Assembly: GCA_038530285.1 (NCBI GenBank) | Contig: JBCBCY010000015.1 | Coordinates: 1-64,000 of the forward strand | Reading direction: 5' to 3' | Origin: JASJAR01 sp038530285 | GTDB lineage: Bacteria; Pseudomonadota; Alphaproteobacteria; Rhodobacterales; Rhodobacteraceae | Length of the DNA stretch: 64,000 nt | Part shown: positions 25,860 through 34,381 of the stretch, in pieces | Layout: each line of letters opens with the position of its first letter | Position numbering within the stretch: the stretch's first letter is position 1 | The notes under the pieces: model-generated | Told to the model about the DNA's origin: nothing | Databases searched by the model: none | The model's input: the letters and a program-made list of their open reading frames with translations, nothing else | Translations under genes and position numbers: made by a program

Positions 25860-26401
25860 CGCTTGCGGTCGCGCCGCGACGACATGGGCTGGAATGCGAC
25901 CCCCACATGGGCTTCGCAATAGGGTTTGCCCTGCTGGACGCTCAGACCGCAAAACCAGAAATCATCTGTTGCCGGATCACCGACGGGCCATTTGCAGGTC
26001 CGTTCGGTCAGCTCCATCAGGCTGATCTTCTTGGCTTTCTTTTCAATCTCGGACACCTTGGCCAAAGCCTCGGGGCTGATTTCATTGGCCGACGGCTGCG
26101 GCGGCAAGGGCTGGCCTGCGGGCACGATCTTGCGCAGCGCGGGGGTCGGCGCGGCGGCTGGGGCAGGTTCAGGTGCGGGTGCCGCCTTGGCGGATTTCGT
26201 CTCAGGGGCCGCCTTAGGCGCAGGTTTTGCGGCCGGTTCCGACCCGCCGCCGCCATTGCGGTTGGACAGACCCAAGCGGTGGACCTTGCCGATCACTGCG
26301 TTGCGGGTCACCCCGCCAAGGTCCTTGGCGATGGTCGATGCCGATTGTCCCTCAGCCCACATTTTCTTCAGCTTTTCGACCCGTTCATCGGTCCAGGACA
26401 T
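25856..26401 (-). CDS. gcrA: GcrA cell cycle regulator
   Basis: Sigma70-binding cell-cycle transcription factor of alphaproteobacteria that acts at promoters with methylated GANTC sites. The N-terminus MSWTDERVEKLKKMWAEGQSAS (the family's opening, split here) and GGVTRNAVIGKVHRLGLS form the DNA-binding helix-turn-helix. An Ala/Pro linker (about residues 55-95) and the C-terminal TCKWPVGDP...FCG...YC-x-x-H segment (sigma-interacting, metal-like Cys/His) follow. Length 181 aa is typical. The ATG at 26401 matches the universal MSWTDERV start. It is followed by a coupled secreted-protein gene. Confidence 0.96.
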   Translation of the reverse strand: MSWTDERVEKLKKMWAEGQSASTIAKDLGGVTRNAVIGKVHRLGLSNRNGGGGSEPAAKPAPKAAPETKSAKAAPAPEPAPAAAPTPALRKIVPAGQPLPPQPSANEISPEALAKVSEIEKKAKKISLMELTERTCKWPVGDPATDDFWFCGLSVQQGKPYCEAHVGVAFQPMSSRRDRKR

Positions 26402-26476
26402 AAGGCATACTCCAGCGGCTACGGATTGCGGACAAGCTGATGTAAGCCCACCGCACCCGGCTTGCAAGCCTTCGCT

Positions 26477-27310
26477 TCAGCCGATGGCGCGAAACGCGCC
26501 GTCTTCATAGCACCACCCGGCAACCGGTGTCTCGTCACCTTCACGCAGGGTGAAGATGCAGGCAGATTGCGGATGATCCTGTGCCAGACCGATCGTTACC
26601 GCGTGCTGGATATGCTCGAATGCGCCCTCAGCGGCGGCATCAATGTAGGCCACACCTTCGCGGGACGGGGCAGCCAGATAGATGATCTCTGCCCCCAGTT
26701 CGCGCCGTGCGACCTGGAACAGATCGGGCGCCAGCAGCACCGACGCCCCAAGCCAGGGTTCGGCCAACCGCATGATGTGCAGACCCCGGCCCAGGTCTTC
26801 GTCTTCAACCCCTTTCAGTGCGGTCGACAGGTTCACGCGCGCCGCCCCCCAGACTTCCGCGGCTGCCAGGTTTTCGCTTTCCAGCATGTCCTTTGTCATC
26901 AACGCCAGCGTTTCGGGCCGGTCTTCGGCCGCAATGCATACCAGATCACCGATCATCTCGGTATGAACCGTCTCAGCCCCGCCCTGCACGGCATAGTCCT
27001 TGTGGCGAACGATCGGATAAAGCCGGTCCAAATCCAGAGGGGGTGCGTCAAGGTTCGACAAAAAGGCGCTGACATATTGCTTTACGGTCTTGTGCTGGCC
27101 GCGCGGTGTCACATCCGGTTGCAAAACGGCGACCACAGCGTTTTCCAGGAAAAACTGGTGCACCTTGCCGTCCGCCGTCACTTCCAACCCGTCGTCACCT
27201 GCCACGCGCACGGCATCGATCCGACCTGCCCGGGCCAGACGATTTTGGATCGCGTCGCGCACCGCGTCGGGGGTCGTCAGCGGCGGCGGAGATTTGAAGA
27301 AATTGAACAT
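26477..27310 (-). CDS. conserved hypothetical protein, possibly DUF1444-related
   Basis: 277 aa, cytoplasmic, no membrane helix. It begins MFNFFKSPPPLTTPDAVRDAI and contains LDRLYPIVRHKDY, then ETLALMTKDMLE and several aromatic/hydrophobic blocks. The layout resembles the DUF1444 (YtpQ) family, but the match is by general pattern only. It lies upstream of gcrA on the same strand with a 75-bp gap, so co-transcription is possible. Function unknown. Confidence 0.7.
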   Translation of the reverse strand: MFNFFKSPPPLTTPDAVRDAIQNRLARAGRIDAVRVAGDDGLEVTADGKVHQFFLENAVVAVLQPDVTPRGQHKTVKQYVSAFLSNLDAPPLDLDRLYPIVRHKDYAVQGGAETVHTEMIGDLVCIAAEDRPETLALMTKDMLESENLAAAEVWGAARVNLSTALKGVEDEDLGRGLHIMRLAEPWLGASVLLAPDLFQVARRELGAEIIYLAAPSREGVAYIDAAAEGAFEHIQHAVTIGLAQDHPQSACIFTLREGDETPVAGWCYEDGAFRAIG

Positions 27311-27539
27311 GAAAGATACCTTTTGAAACGGCTCTCAGGATGCCGCTCCATTGGGGCAGTATTAGGGCGAATTTTCTGAAGATTGAGGCCGTCGGCCCAG
27401 GCAACAATCGTATCGGAATGTTTCCGGATTTCAGCCTGAATTTTGCCGTGTTTGCCACATTTTCGCCGTATTTCAGGGTGATCCAAGCCCCGCGGCCGCG
27501 TTTTGGCCGCAATGTAAATGGTAAACTCAGTATGGGGGA

Positions 27540-27778
27540 CCCTATGCCGATCTCTCATCGGTGCACGTGCGGATCAAGTTATCCCAAGGCCCAGACCGGG
27601 TTTTTGTGGACAACCCGCATGTGACGGTGAGGATCGGCAGGTGGTGACCGGTCAACAACGGGCCGACCAGGGCCCGACCAGGGGCCACTTGTGGGCGCCG
27701 GGTCTCGCGGTTGGGGCCTAAAGACGTTCGCAGGCCGGTGGACACTGGCAAGTGCCGCGCCTTCGGGTGCGGCGTTTT
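27540..27778 (+). ncRNA. candidate structured leader or small RNA upstream of argD
   Basis: A rod-like helix is formed by TGCCGATC (27545-27552) with GATCGGCA (27632-27639), CTCATCG (27554-27560) with CGGTGAG (27625-27631) and ACGTGCGG (27565-27572) with CCGCATGT (27615-27622), giving 23 base pairs with small internal loops. About 115 nt later a UUCG-capped terminator ends the element, 135 bp before argD. GGCCACTTG upstream can pair with CAAGTGCC that overlaps the terminator foot, so an alternative fold exists. It could be an attenuating leader for argD-argF or an independent sRNA. It does not show SRP, RNase P or tmRNA hallmarks. Confidence 0.45.
27754..27778 (+). terminator. intrinsic terminator, UUCG tetraloop
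   Basis: Stem GCCGCGCC / GGTGCGGC (one G-U pair) with a TTCG loop, followed by GTTTT. A strong rho-independent terminator in the argD leader region. Confidence 0.75.
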
Positions 27779-27912
27779 CCATTTGCAAGGACCGCGCGCG
27801 CCCGCTATTTGGCGAGTATGGTCAAGATCTACCGCCTCCGACGCCGACGCATCTGACCCCGTCAACGAACGGGGAGCGTGCTTTTGTTCCAATCGGTCCA
27901 TCGGAGAGACCC

Positions 27913-29097
27913 ATGATCCCGACCCTCTTGCCCACCTATTCCCGTGCCCCATTGTCCTTTGTCAAAGGCGAAGGCGTTTGGCTAACAGCTGACGACGGCA
28001 CACGCTATTTCGACTTTGGCGCAGGCATTGCGGTCAATGCGCTGGGTCATGCGCACCCCGCCCTGGTCCAGGCCCTGACCGATCAGGCGGCCGCACTTTG
28101 GCATGTCTCGAACCTTTATGAAATTCCTGGCCAGCAAGCCCTGGCCGACGCGCTGGTCGACGCAACCTTTGCCGACACCGCATTTTTCACCAATTCGGGC
28201 ACCGAGGCTTGCGAACTCGCCGTCAAGATGGCGCGGAAATTCTGGCATGCGCGCGGCGAAGACCGCACCGAGATCATCGCCTTTTCGGGGTCCTTTCACG
28301 GACGCTCCTCGGCCGGGATCGCCGCGGCCGGGTCTGAAAAGATGACCCATGGGTTCGGGCCGCTGTTGCCCGGCTTCACCCATCTGCCCTTTGGCGATCA
28401 TGATGCTTTGCGCGCGGCTCTGACAGACAAGGTCGCCGCCGTCATCCTTGAACCCGTCCAGGGCGAAGGCGGTATCATCCCGGTGCCCGATCAATGCCTC
28501 AAGGGTCTGCGCGATCTGTGCGACGAGACCGGCGCGCTGATGATCCTCGATGAAGTGCAATGCGGCATGGGCCGGACCGGCAAGCTTTTTGCCCATGAAT
28601 GGGCCGGGATTTCGCCCGATATCATGATGGTCGCCAAAGGTATCGGCGGCGGCTTTCCCCTGGGCGCGGTTCTGGCCAGCGAACATGCCGCTTCTGGCAT
28701 GACCGCGGGCACCCACGGGTCGACCTATGGCGGCAATCCCTTGGCCATGGCGGTGGGCGGCAAGGTGGTGGAGATCTTGTCTGATCCCGCATTCCTCGAC
28801 GGGGTGAATGCGCGGGCGGGGTTCATGCGCCAGAAGCTCGAAGCGCTCGTGGCCGCCCACGCGGATGTCTTTGAAACCGTGCGCGGCGCCGGCCTGATGC
28901 TGGGCATCAAGTGCAAGGCCACCAACACCGATGTGGTCGCAGCGGGGATCAAGGCCCAGGTGCTCACCGTCCCCGCGGCGGACAATGTGATCCGGCTTCT
29001 GCCGGCGCTCAACATCACGGAAGACGAAATCGCCGAAGGTGTCGCACGGCTCGATCATGCGGCCGCGAGCTTCGCAGCCGCTCCGGCCAGCGCGTGA
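27913..29097 (+). CDS. argD: acetylornithine aminotransferase
   Basis: PLP enzyme that transaminates N-acetylglutamate semialdehyde to N-acetylornithine in arginine synthesis (and can act in lysine synthesis). 394 aa, class III aminotransferase: FFTNSGTEACELAVKMAR, ILEPVQGEGGIIP, ILDEVQCGMGRTG, and the PLP lysine in MMVAKGIGGGFPLGA. The ATG at 27913 follows CGGAGAG; an in-frame upstream start would cross the terminator. argF follows after 91 bp on the same strand, forming an arginine module. Confidence 0.96.
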   Translation: MIPTLLPTYSRAPLSFVKGEGVWLTADDGTRYFDFGAGIAVNALGHAHPALVQALTDQAAALWHVSNLYEIPGQQALADALVDATFADTAFFTNSGTEACELAVKMARKFWHARGEDRTEIIAFSGSFHGRSSAGIAAAGSEKMTHGFGPLLPGFTHLPFGDHDALRAALTDKVAAVILEPVQGEGGIIPVPDQCLKGLRDLCDETGALMILDEVQCGMGRTGKLFAHEWAGISPDIMMVAKGIGGGFPLGAVLASEHAASGMTAGTHGSTYGGNPLAMAVGGKVVEILSDPAFLDGVNARAGFMRQKLEALVAAHADVFETVRGAGLMLGIKCKATNTDVVAAGIKAQVLTVPAADNVIRLLPALNITEDEIAEGVARLDHAAASFAAAPASA

Positions 29098-29101
29098 CCT
29101 G

Positions 29102-29168
29102 CCCCCTTCATCTCCCTGCAAATATCCCGGGGGGTCGCCGTCAGGCGACGGGGCAGAGCCCCACTCCC
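29102..29168 (-). repeat. dispersed intergenic repeat between argD and argF (inverted copy)
   Basis: On the minus strand: GGGGCTCTGCCCC, GTCGCCTGACGGCGAC hairpin, then CCCGGGATATTT and GGGAGATGAAGG. Same family as the copies at 10074, 13452, 31648, 34215 and 53365. Confidence 0.7.
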
Positions 29169-29188
29169 GTCGACCCGAAAGCGCACCA

Positions 29189-30115
29189 ATGACCGACTTT
29201 CTTGATCTGAACAAAACCGATGGCGCCGCGCTCAGGGCGATCCTTGAACAGGCAAAATCGATGAAGGCCGCGCGCGCGGGCCAACCAAAAGGCATGCCCG
29301 ATGCGGATCGGCCTTTGGCAAACCAGATGGTTGCGCTGATCTTTGAAAAACCCTCAACCAGAACGCGGATCTCGTTTGATGTGGGCGTGCGCCAGATGGG
29401 CGGCGAAACCATGGTCCTGTCGGGCGATGCCATGCAGCTTGGTCACGGCGAAACCATCGCTGACACCGCGCGGGTCCTGTCGCGTTACGTCGATCTGATC
29501 ATGATCCGAACGTTTGAAGAAGAAACGCTTCTGGAGCTTGCCGATCACGCCAGCGTGCCGGTGATCAACGGGCTGACAAACCGCACCCATCCCTGCCAGA
29601 TCATGGCCGATGTGATGACGTTTGAAGACCATCGCGGGCCCATCGCGGGCAAAAAGGTCGTCTGGGCCGGCGATGGCAACAATGTCTGCGCCTCGTTTCT
29701 TCATGCTGCGGGCCAGTTCGGGTTTGATTTCACATTCACCGGCCCGCCCGAGTTGGACCCCGAAGACGAAGCCATGGGCTATGCCCGCGGCCTCGGCTCA
29801 ACGGTCGTGATCGAGCGGGATGCAACCAAAGCCGTGGCGGGGGCCGATCTTGTGGTCACCGACACCTGGGTGTCGATGCATGACGCGCAATCCGCGCGCG
29901 AGAGGCGCCACAACCTTTTGCGGCCCTATCAGGTCAATGATGCGTTGATGGCGACGGCCGGCGAACAGGCCTTGTTCATGCATTGCCTGCCCGCCCACCG
30001 CGAGGAAGAGGCAACATCGTCGGTGATGGACGGGCCGCAATCGGTGATCTTCGATGAGGCTGAAAACCGGCTTCATGCGCAAAAGGCGATCATGCGGCAC
30101 TGCCTGGGCCTCTGA
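29189..30115 (+). CDS. argF: ornithine carbamoyltransferase
   Basis: Joins ornithine and carbamoyl phosphate to citrulline. 308 aa with the carbamoyl-phosphate loop EKPSTRTRISFDVG (S-T-R-T-R, near residue 52), the ornithine-side HPCQIMAD and DTWVSM, and the catalytic HCLPAHR loop. Length and motifs are standard for anabolic OTC. Two perfect stem-loops follow the stop, marking the probable end of the argD-argF transcript. Confidence 0.97.
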   Translation: MTDFLDLNKTDGAALRAILEQAKSMKAARAGQPKGMPDADRPLANQMVALIFEKPSTRTRISFDVGVRQMGGETMVLSGDAMQLGHGETIADTARVLSRYVDLIMIRTFEEETLLELADHASVPVINGLTNRTHPCQIMADVMTFEDHRGPIAGKKVVWAGDGNNVCASFLHAAGQFGFDFTFTGPPELDPEDEAMGYARGLGSTVVIERDATKAVAGADLVVTDTWVSMHDAQSARERRHNLLRPYQVNDALMATAGEQALFMHCLPAHREEEATSSVMDGPQSVIFDEAENRLHAQKAIMRHCLGL

Positions 30116-30123
30116 GCGCGGGC

Positions 30124-30170
30124 AAAATCCTTTTGAAGGATTTTCTGAAATTCCTTCCCCAAGGAATTTC
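30124..30170 (+). terminator. paired stem-loops after argF
   Basis: Hairpin 1: arms AAAATCCTT / AAGGATTTT (30124-30144). Hairpin 2: arms GAAATTCCTT / AAGGAATTTC (30147-30170). The first ends in TTTT and can terminate rightward transcription. The pair resembles the tandem hairpins after aspS. Confidence 0.65.
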
Positions 30171-30230
30171 GCCCCCTTGCGATCGGCGTCACATGGCGTA
30201 GCTGTTAAGGGCTTTGTGGCAGGAGGGATC

Positions 30231-31628
30231 ATGGCTGATATCGGATTGACCGGGCTGGGAACAATGGGCGCGCCCTTGTCGCTCAACATGGCCGAAAAAG
30301 GCTTTAAGGTCGCGGTCCACAACCGCAGCCGGGCGCGGACCGACGCGCTGGTCGCCGCCGCCGGGCCGCTGGCCGATAACCTCGACCCACTGGACAATCT
30401 GGCCGACTTCGCCACGGCCCTGAGCGCCCCGCGTTTGATTGTTTTGATGGTGCCCGCGGGCGGGCCCGTCGATCAGGTGATCGAAGCACTTTTGCCCCAT
30501 CTTGACCCCGGCGACACGCTGATTGATGCCGGCAATGCCGATTTCAATGAAACCCGGCGGCGCGAGGCTGATCTGGCCGCCAAAGGCTTCGGGTTCGTCG
30601 GCATGGGGGTCTCGGGCGGCGAAGAGGGCGCGCGCCACGGCCCATCCATCATGGTGGGGGGGCCAAAGGCGTCCTACGACCGGTTGGGGCCCATCGTCGA
30701 AGCGATCTCGGCGCGCTACAAAAACGACCCCTGCGCGGCCTGGCTTGGCCCCGATGGGGCGGGCCATTTCGTCAAGACCGTCCACAACGGGATCGAATAC
30801 GCCGACATGCAGCTTATTGCTGAGGTTTGGGGCCTGCTCAGGGCCGCCGGGCGCAGTCACCGCGATGCAGCCGATCTGTTCGCGGCCTGGAACACGGGCC
30901 CGCTGCAATCCTATCTGGTCGAAATCACAGCCGAGGTGTTGGCCGCCAAAGACACCGAGACCGGCCAGCCGCTTTTGGACGTGATCCTTGATGTCGCAGG
31001 CCAGAAGGGCACTGGCCGCTGGACGGTGATTGAGGCCCTGAAGCTTGGACAATCCGCTTCCACCATCGAAGCGGCGGTCGGCGCGCGGTCCTGGTCGAGC
31101 GAATTGGAGGCGCGCGCATTGGGTCAGGCGCGCCTTGATCCAGGCGAAGTGCGTCCCAAGCCGATCCTTGACGGTGATCTGGAAAAGGCCCTGCTGGCTG
31201 CGCGGATCATCGGCTACAGCCAAGGCCTGACGCTTTTGTCGCGCGCCTCTTCCGCATTTGATTGGGATCTCGATTTGGCCCGGATCGCCGAAATCTGGCG
31301 GGCGGGCTGCATTATTCGCTCTGGTTTGCTGGATGATATCGCCAAGGCTGCCCGCGCCGGGCTGCCGGAAGATCAATTGATCCTTGCCCCTGCCTTTGTG
31401 GACCGCTTGTGCGAGACTCTGCCGGCACTCCGGCGGGTCTGTCTGGCCGCTGTGGCCTCTGGTGCGCCGGTGCCCGCGTTGACGGCGGCCTTGGGGTTCT
31501 ACGACACGATGCGCATGGCCCGGGGCACGGCTGATCTTGTCCAGGGCCAGCGTGACTTTTTTGGCCGGCACGGGTTTCGCCGCCGCGACCAGGAGGGTGA
31601 CGGGTTCCACGGCCCCTGGGCGCAGTGA
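30231..31628 (+). CDS. gnd: 6-phosphogluconate dehydrogenase, decarboxylating
   Basis: Oxidatively decarboxylates 6-phosphogluconate to ribulose 5-phosphate with NADP+ (pentose phosphate pathway). 465 aa; N-terminal GLTGLGTMGAPLSLNMAEKG (coenzyme fold), VHNRSR, FVGMGVSGGEEGARHGPSIMVGG and the catalytic Lys/Asn in FVKTVHNGIEYADMQLIAE. The C-terminal FHGPWAQ is typical. AGGAGGGATC precedes the ATG at 30231. A stand-alone gene. Confidence 0.97.
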   Translation: MADIGLTGLGTMGAPLSLNMAEKGFKVAVHNRSRARTDALVAAAGPLADNLDPLDNLADFATALSAPRLIVLMVPAGGPVDQVIEALLPHLDPGDTLIDAGNADFNETRRREADLAAKGFGFVGMGVSGGEEGARHGPSIMVGGPKASYDRLGPIVEAISARYKNDPCAAWLGPDGAGHFVKTVHNGIEYADMQLIAEVWGLLRAAGRSHRDAADLFAAWNTGPLQSYLVEITAEVLAAKDTETGQPLLDVILDVAGQKGTGRWTVIEALKLGQSASTIEAAVGARSWSSELEARALGQARLDPGEVRPKPILDGDLEKALLAARIIGYSQGLTLLSRASSAFDWDLDLARIAEIWRAGCIIRSGLLDDIAKAARAGLPEDQLILAPAFVDRLCETLPALRRVCLAAVASGAPVPALTAALGFYDTMRMARGTADLVQGQRDFFGRHGFRRRDQEGDGFHGPWAQ

Positions 31629-31647
31629 GGTCTCTGGTCAGGCGGAT

Positions 31648-31708
31648 GCGATTTTTGGAAGAAAAAAATCGGTGCCTCCGGCGGGAGTATTTGTGCCAGG
31701 ATGAAGGG
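31648..31708 (+). repeat. dispersed intergenic repeat (GGGAGTATTT...GATGAAG type)
   Basis: Imperfect hairpin GCGATTTTT / AAAAATCGG, then GTGCCTCCGGCGGGAGTATTT and AGGATGAAGG. It fills the whole gap between convergent gnd and hrpB, where it may serve as a bidirectional terminator. Confidence 0.65.
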
Positions 31709-34138
31709 TTAGCCCTTACGCTTTGTCCGCAAGGTGGGGTCAGCCTGGGTCGGATCTTCGGGCCAGAGGTGTTTGGGGTAGCGCCCGCGCATGTCTTTTC
31801 GCACATCCCGATATGAACTTTGCCAAAATCCCGGAAGGTCCAACGTGACTTGCACGGGACGCCCCGCGGGCGACAACAAGGTGACGCGCAAAGGTTGGCC
31901 GGCGACGGTAGGGTGCGTGGTTTGACCGAACAGTTCCTGCAGGCGCACTTCTATTCCAGCCGTCTGGCCGGCGTAATCGACCTTGATCCGACGCCCCAGG
32001 GGGGTCGTCCAATGGGCGGGTGCGGCGCGGTTCACCCCCTCCATGCCGGCCCAGCCAATATAGAGCTGCAGCGCTTCGGTGGGGTCAAACCGGGTCCAGT
32101 CGGACCACGATCGCAGGCCCGTCAAATGGCCCAGCAGCCAGTCACTGGCCGTGGCCGCCAGGTGCGTATCGGTGAGATCGGGCAGATCGGTCCCACCCAA
32201 AGCGGCCAGACGCGCCCGGGTCAGAAGCATCGCGGCACTGCCGGTAAAGGCCAGACCTCGTTTGGTGATGCCGGCCAGCATCGCGCGCGCCAGCGCCTCG
32301 GGCGGGGCGTCTGACCATGGGGTGTCTGACAAGACAAGCGCGCCGAAGCGCTCCTCACGCCGGGCCGCGACACGGCCTGCCCGGTCATCCCATGCGCAGG
32401 TCGCGGCGGTTTCGATCTGGTCGGCGAAACCTGCACGCAGTTCCGCCTCAGAGATCGCGAGTGCCGCGCGGATCCGGGGTTCGGGTTTGTGCCCATCGGT
32501 GTCGGCGATCACCAAATAGGGCGCGTCAGCCAGCGCGTCGTTGTCTGCCAGCACAGCACCGGTACCGTTGGCCAAAAGGTAGCGCGGCTGGCTGCCCGAG
32601 CGCCGCTTGGCGATCCGGTCGGGGTAGGCAAGGGCGAGCTGTTCGGCAGGCGATGAGGCCCCGGCGCGTTGGAAGCTGTCGGGCAGATCTTTGGTGAGCC
32701 TCCGGGCCTCTTTTGCGATGTCTTTGTGGGGCGGCGTCTGGGGCCGGGCGAGGGCCGTCAAGGCCGGGGCCAGATCCGCGCCGTCCCTTGGGCCCATTGA
32801 CCGCGCCGACAAAAGGGCTGCCAGCGGGGCGGCATCTGGCCCCGCGGACAGCACCATCCGCGCCAGTCTTGGATGCGCGGGCAAACGCGCCATGGCCCGG
32901 CCCAGCCCGGTTGCGGCCCCGTTTTCATCCAACGCGCCAAGCGTTTGCAGCAGGGTTTGCGCTTCGCCAAAGGCGCGTTTCGGCGCCGGGCTGGGCAAGG
33001 GCAGATCGCTAGGTGCGCGCGCGCCCCAAACCGCCATATCCAGCGCCAGGCCTGCCAGATCGGCCGTCTCGATTTCAGGCGGCGCAAAAAGATCCAGCCC
33101 GCCTTCTTCGCCCTTGGTCCAAAGCCGGTAACACACCCCTGGTGCGGTCCGGCCTGCGCGCCCACTGCGCTGATCGGCTTCTGCGCGGCTGACCCGCTCG
33201 GTCACCAGCCGGGTCATCCCTGACCCCGGATCGAACCGGGCCCGCCGCGCGCGCCCTGCGTCAATCACCACGCGCACGCCCTCGATCGTCAGCGAGGTTT
33301 CGGCGATCGCGGTCGCCAGCACCACCTTGCGGTGCGCAGGGTCCGGGGCCAGTGCACGGCGCTGATCTGCCATCGCCATGCGGCCAAACAGCCGGTGCAC
33401 CACGACGCTGTCTGCAAGGCCATGGGCAAGGCGCTCAGCTGTGCGGTGAATGTCGCCTTCGCCCGGCAAGAACACCAGAACATCGCCCTTTGTGTCCTCC
33501 AGCGCGGCCAGAATTGCATCAGCGACAATGGCGTCCAACCGGATGTGTTTCGGGGTGGGGCGATCAAGCCGGCGGATCTCGACGTGAAAGGCGCGCCCTT
33601 CAGACGCGATGATCGGCGCCCCGCCCATCGCTTTTGCAAGCTGGGCCGGGTCCAGCGTGGCTGACATGGGGCACAAGATCAGGTCTGGCCTGAGCGCGCC
33701 GCGCACCTCAATCGCAAGGGCAAGGCCCAGGTCGGCATTGAGCGAACGTTCATGGATTTCGTCAAAGAGCAACGCGCCGATGCCGGTCAGGTCCGGGTCG
33801 GTTTGCAGCATCCGCGTCAGGATGCCTTCGGTGACGACTTCGATCCGGGTGGCGTTTGACACGGCCGTGGCGCCGCGCATCCGGTAGCCCACGGTTTGGC
33901 CGACCTTTTCACCCAGGGTTTCTGCCATGCGGGTTGCGGCTGCATGGGCGGCAAGGCGCCGGGGTTCGAGCATGATGATGCGCCCCTGACTGAGGCCGGC
34001 GTTCAACATCGCCAGCGGCACCCGGGTCGTCTTGCCCGCCCCGGGGGGCGCGGCAAGCACGGCCTGTCTGTGTGCGCGAAGGGCCTCCAACAGGTCGGGC
34101 AGGGCGTCGTCGATGGGCAGCGGTGGGCCAAGTGTCAT
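31709..34138 (-). CDS. hrpB: ATP-dependent helicase HrpB
   Basis: DEAH-box superfamily 2 helicase, 809 aa. Walker A APPGAGKTTRVPLA (about residue 30), DEIH box LLFDEIHERSLNADLGLAL, motif III MSATLD, motif VI QRSGRAGRTAPGVCYRL, then HA2/OB-like domains and the HrpB C-terminal domain (HPTVAGQPLRVTLLSPAGRP). Its cellular role is unclear in most bacteria (RNA helicase, often non-essential). The ATG at 34138 begins MTLGPPLPIDDALPDL, the normal N-terminus. Confidence 0.95.
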   Translation of the reverse strand: MTLGPPLPIDDALPDLLEALRAHRQAVLAAPPGAGKTTRVPLAMLNAGLSQGRIIMLEPRRLAAHAAATRMAETLGEKVGQTVGYRMRGATAVSNATRIEVVTEGILTRMLQTDPDLTGIGALLFDEIHERSLNADLGLALAIEVRGALRPDLILCPMSATLDPAQLAKAMGGAPIIASEGRAFHVEIRRLDRPTPKHIRLDAIVADAILAALEDTKGDVLVFLPGEGDIHRTAERLAHGLADSVVVHRLFGRMAMADQRRALAPDPAHRKVVLATAIAETSLTIEGVRVVIDAGRARRARFDPGSGMTRLVTERVSRAEADQRSGRAGRTAPGVCYRLWTKGEEGGLDLFAPPEIETADLAGLALDMAVWGARAPSDLPLPSPAPKRAFGEAQTLLQTLGALDENGAATGLGRAMARLPAHPRLARMVLSAGPDAAPLAALLSARSMGPRDGADLAPALTALARPQTPPHKDIAKEARRLTKDLPDSFQRAGASSPAEQLALAYPDRIAKRRSGSQPRYLLANGTGAVLADNDALADAPYLVIADTDGHKPEPRIRAALAISEAELRAGFADQIETAATCAWDDRAGRVAARREERFGALVLSDTPWSDAPPEALARAMLAGITKRGLAFTGSAAMLLTRARLAALGGTDLPDLTDTHLAATASDWLLGHLTGLRSWSDWTRFDPTEALQLYIGWAGMEGVNRAAPAHWTTPLGRRIKVDYAGQTAGIEVRLQELFGQTTHPTVAGQPLRVTLLSPAGRPVQVTLDLPGFWQSSYRDVRKDMRGRYPKHLWPEDPTQADPTLRTKRKG

Positions 34139-34214
34139 GGGGGCAGGCTTAGGCAAGCGGGTGCAAGGGGTAAAGAGACTTGGATTGCGCCACGCCTTGC
34201 GCGTGTCGCCAGGG

Positions 34215-34270
34215 GGCGATCCTTCTGCGAAGGATCGTGCCTCCGACCGGGATATTTCTGGGGAGATGAA
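34215..34270 (+). repeat. dispersed intergenic repeat (GGGATATTT...GATGAAA type)
   Basis: Hairpin GCGATCCTTC / GAAGGATCGT followed by GCCTCCGACCGGGATATTT and GGGAGATGAAACG. Located in the hrpB-meaB divergent gap, the same layout as the copies at 13452 and 31648. Confidence 0.7.
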
Positions 34271-34381
34271 ACGCCGGGCAAGGACAAAGGCCCGGCGTGT
34301 GCTTTGAGCCGCAAGCAGGCGGCGCCAATCTGGACAGATCAAGGGCTGGACAAGGCCGAAGACCGGGCCCATGACGGTGGG

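Larger units (their letters stand above)
27311..27912. other. 602-bp divergent gap with leader/sRNA structures
   Basis: Region between the DUF1444-like gene and argD. I see no convincing protein: short open frames here have mixed composition and no ribosome site. The right two thirds hold a long folded element (27545-27639) and a UUCG-loop terminator (27754-27778), described separately. The left third (27311-27500) is AT-richer with no clear signal. Confidence 0.6.

Noticed and set aside
27982..29433. 483-codon minus-strand frame over argD
   Set aside because: Shadow of argD and argF; no motif, and both plus-strand genes are certain.
30189..31610. 473-codon minus-strand frame over gnd
   Set aside because: Antisense of gnd; composition and lack of motifs argue against coding.
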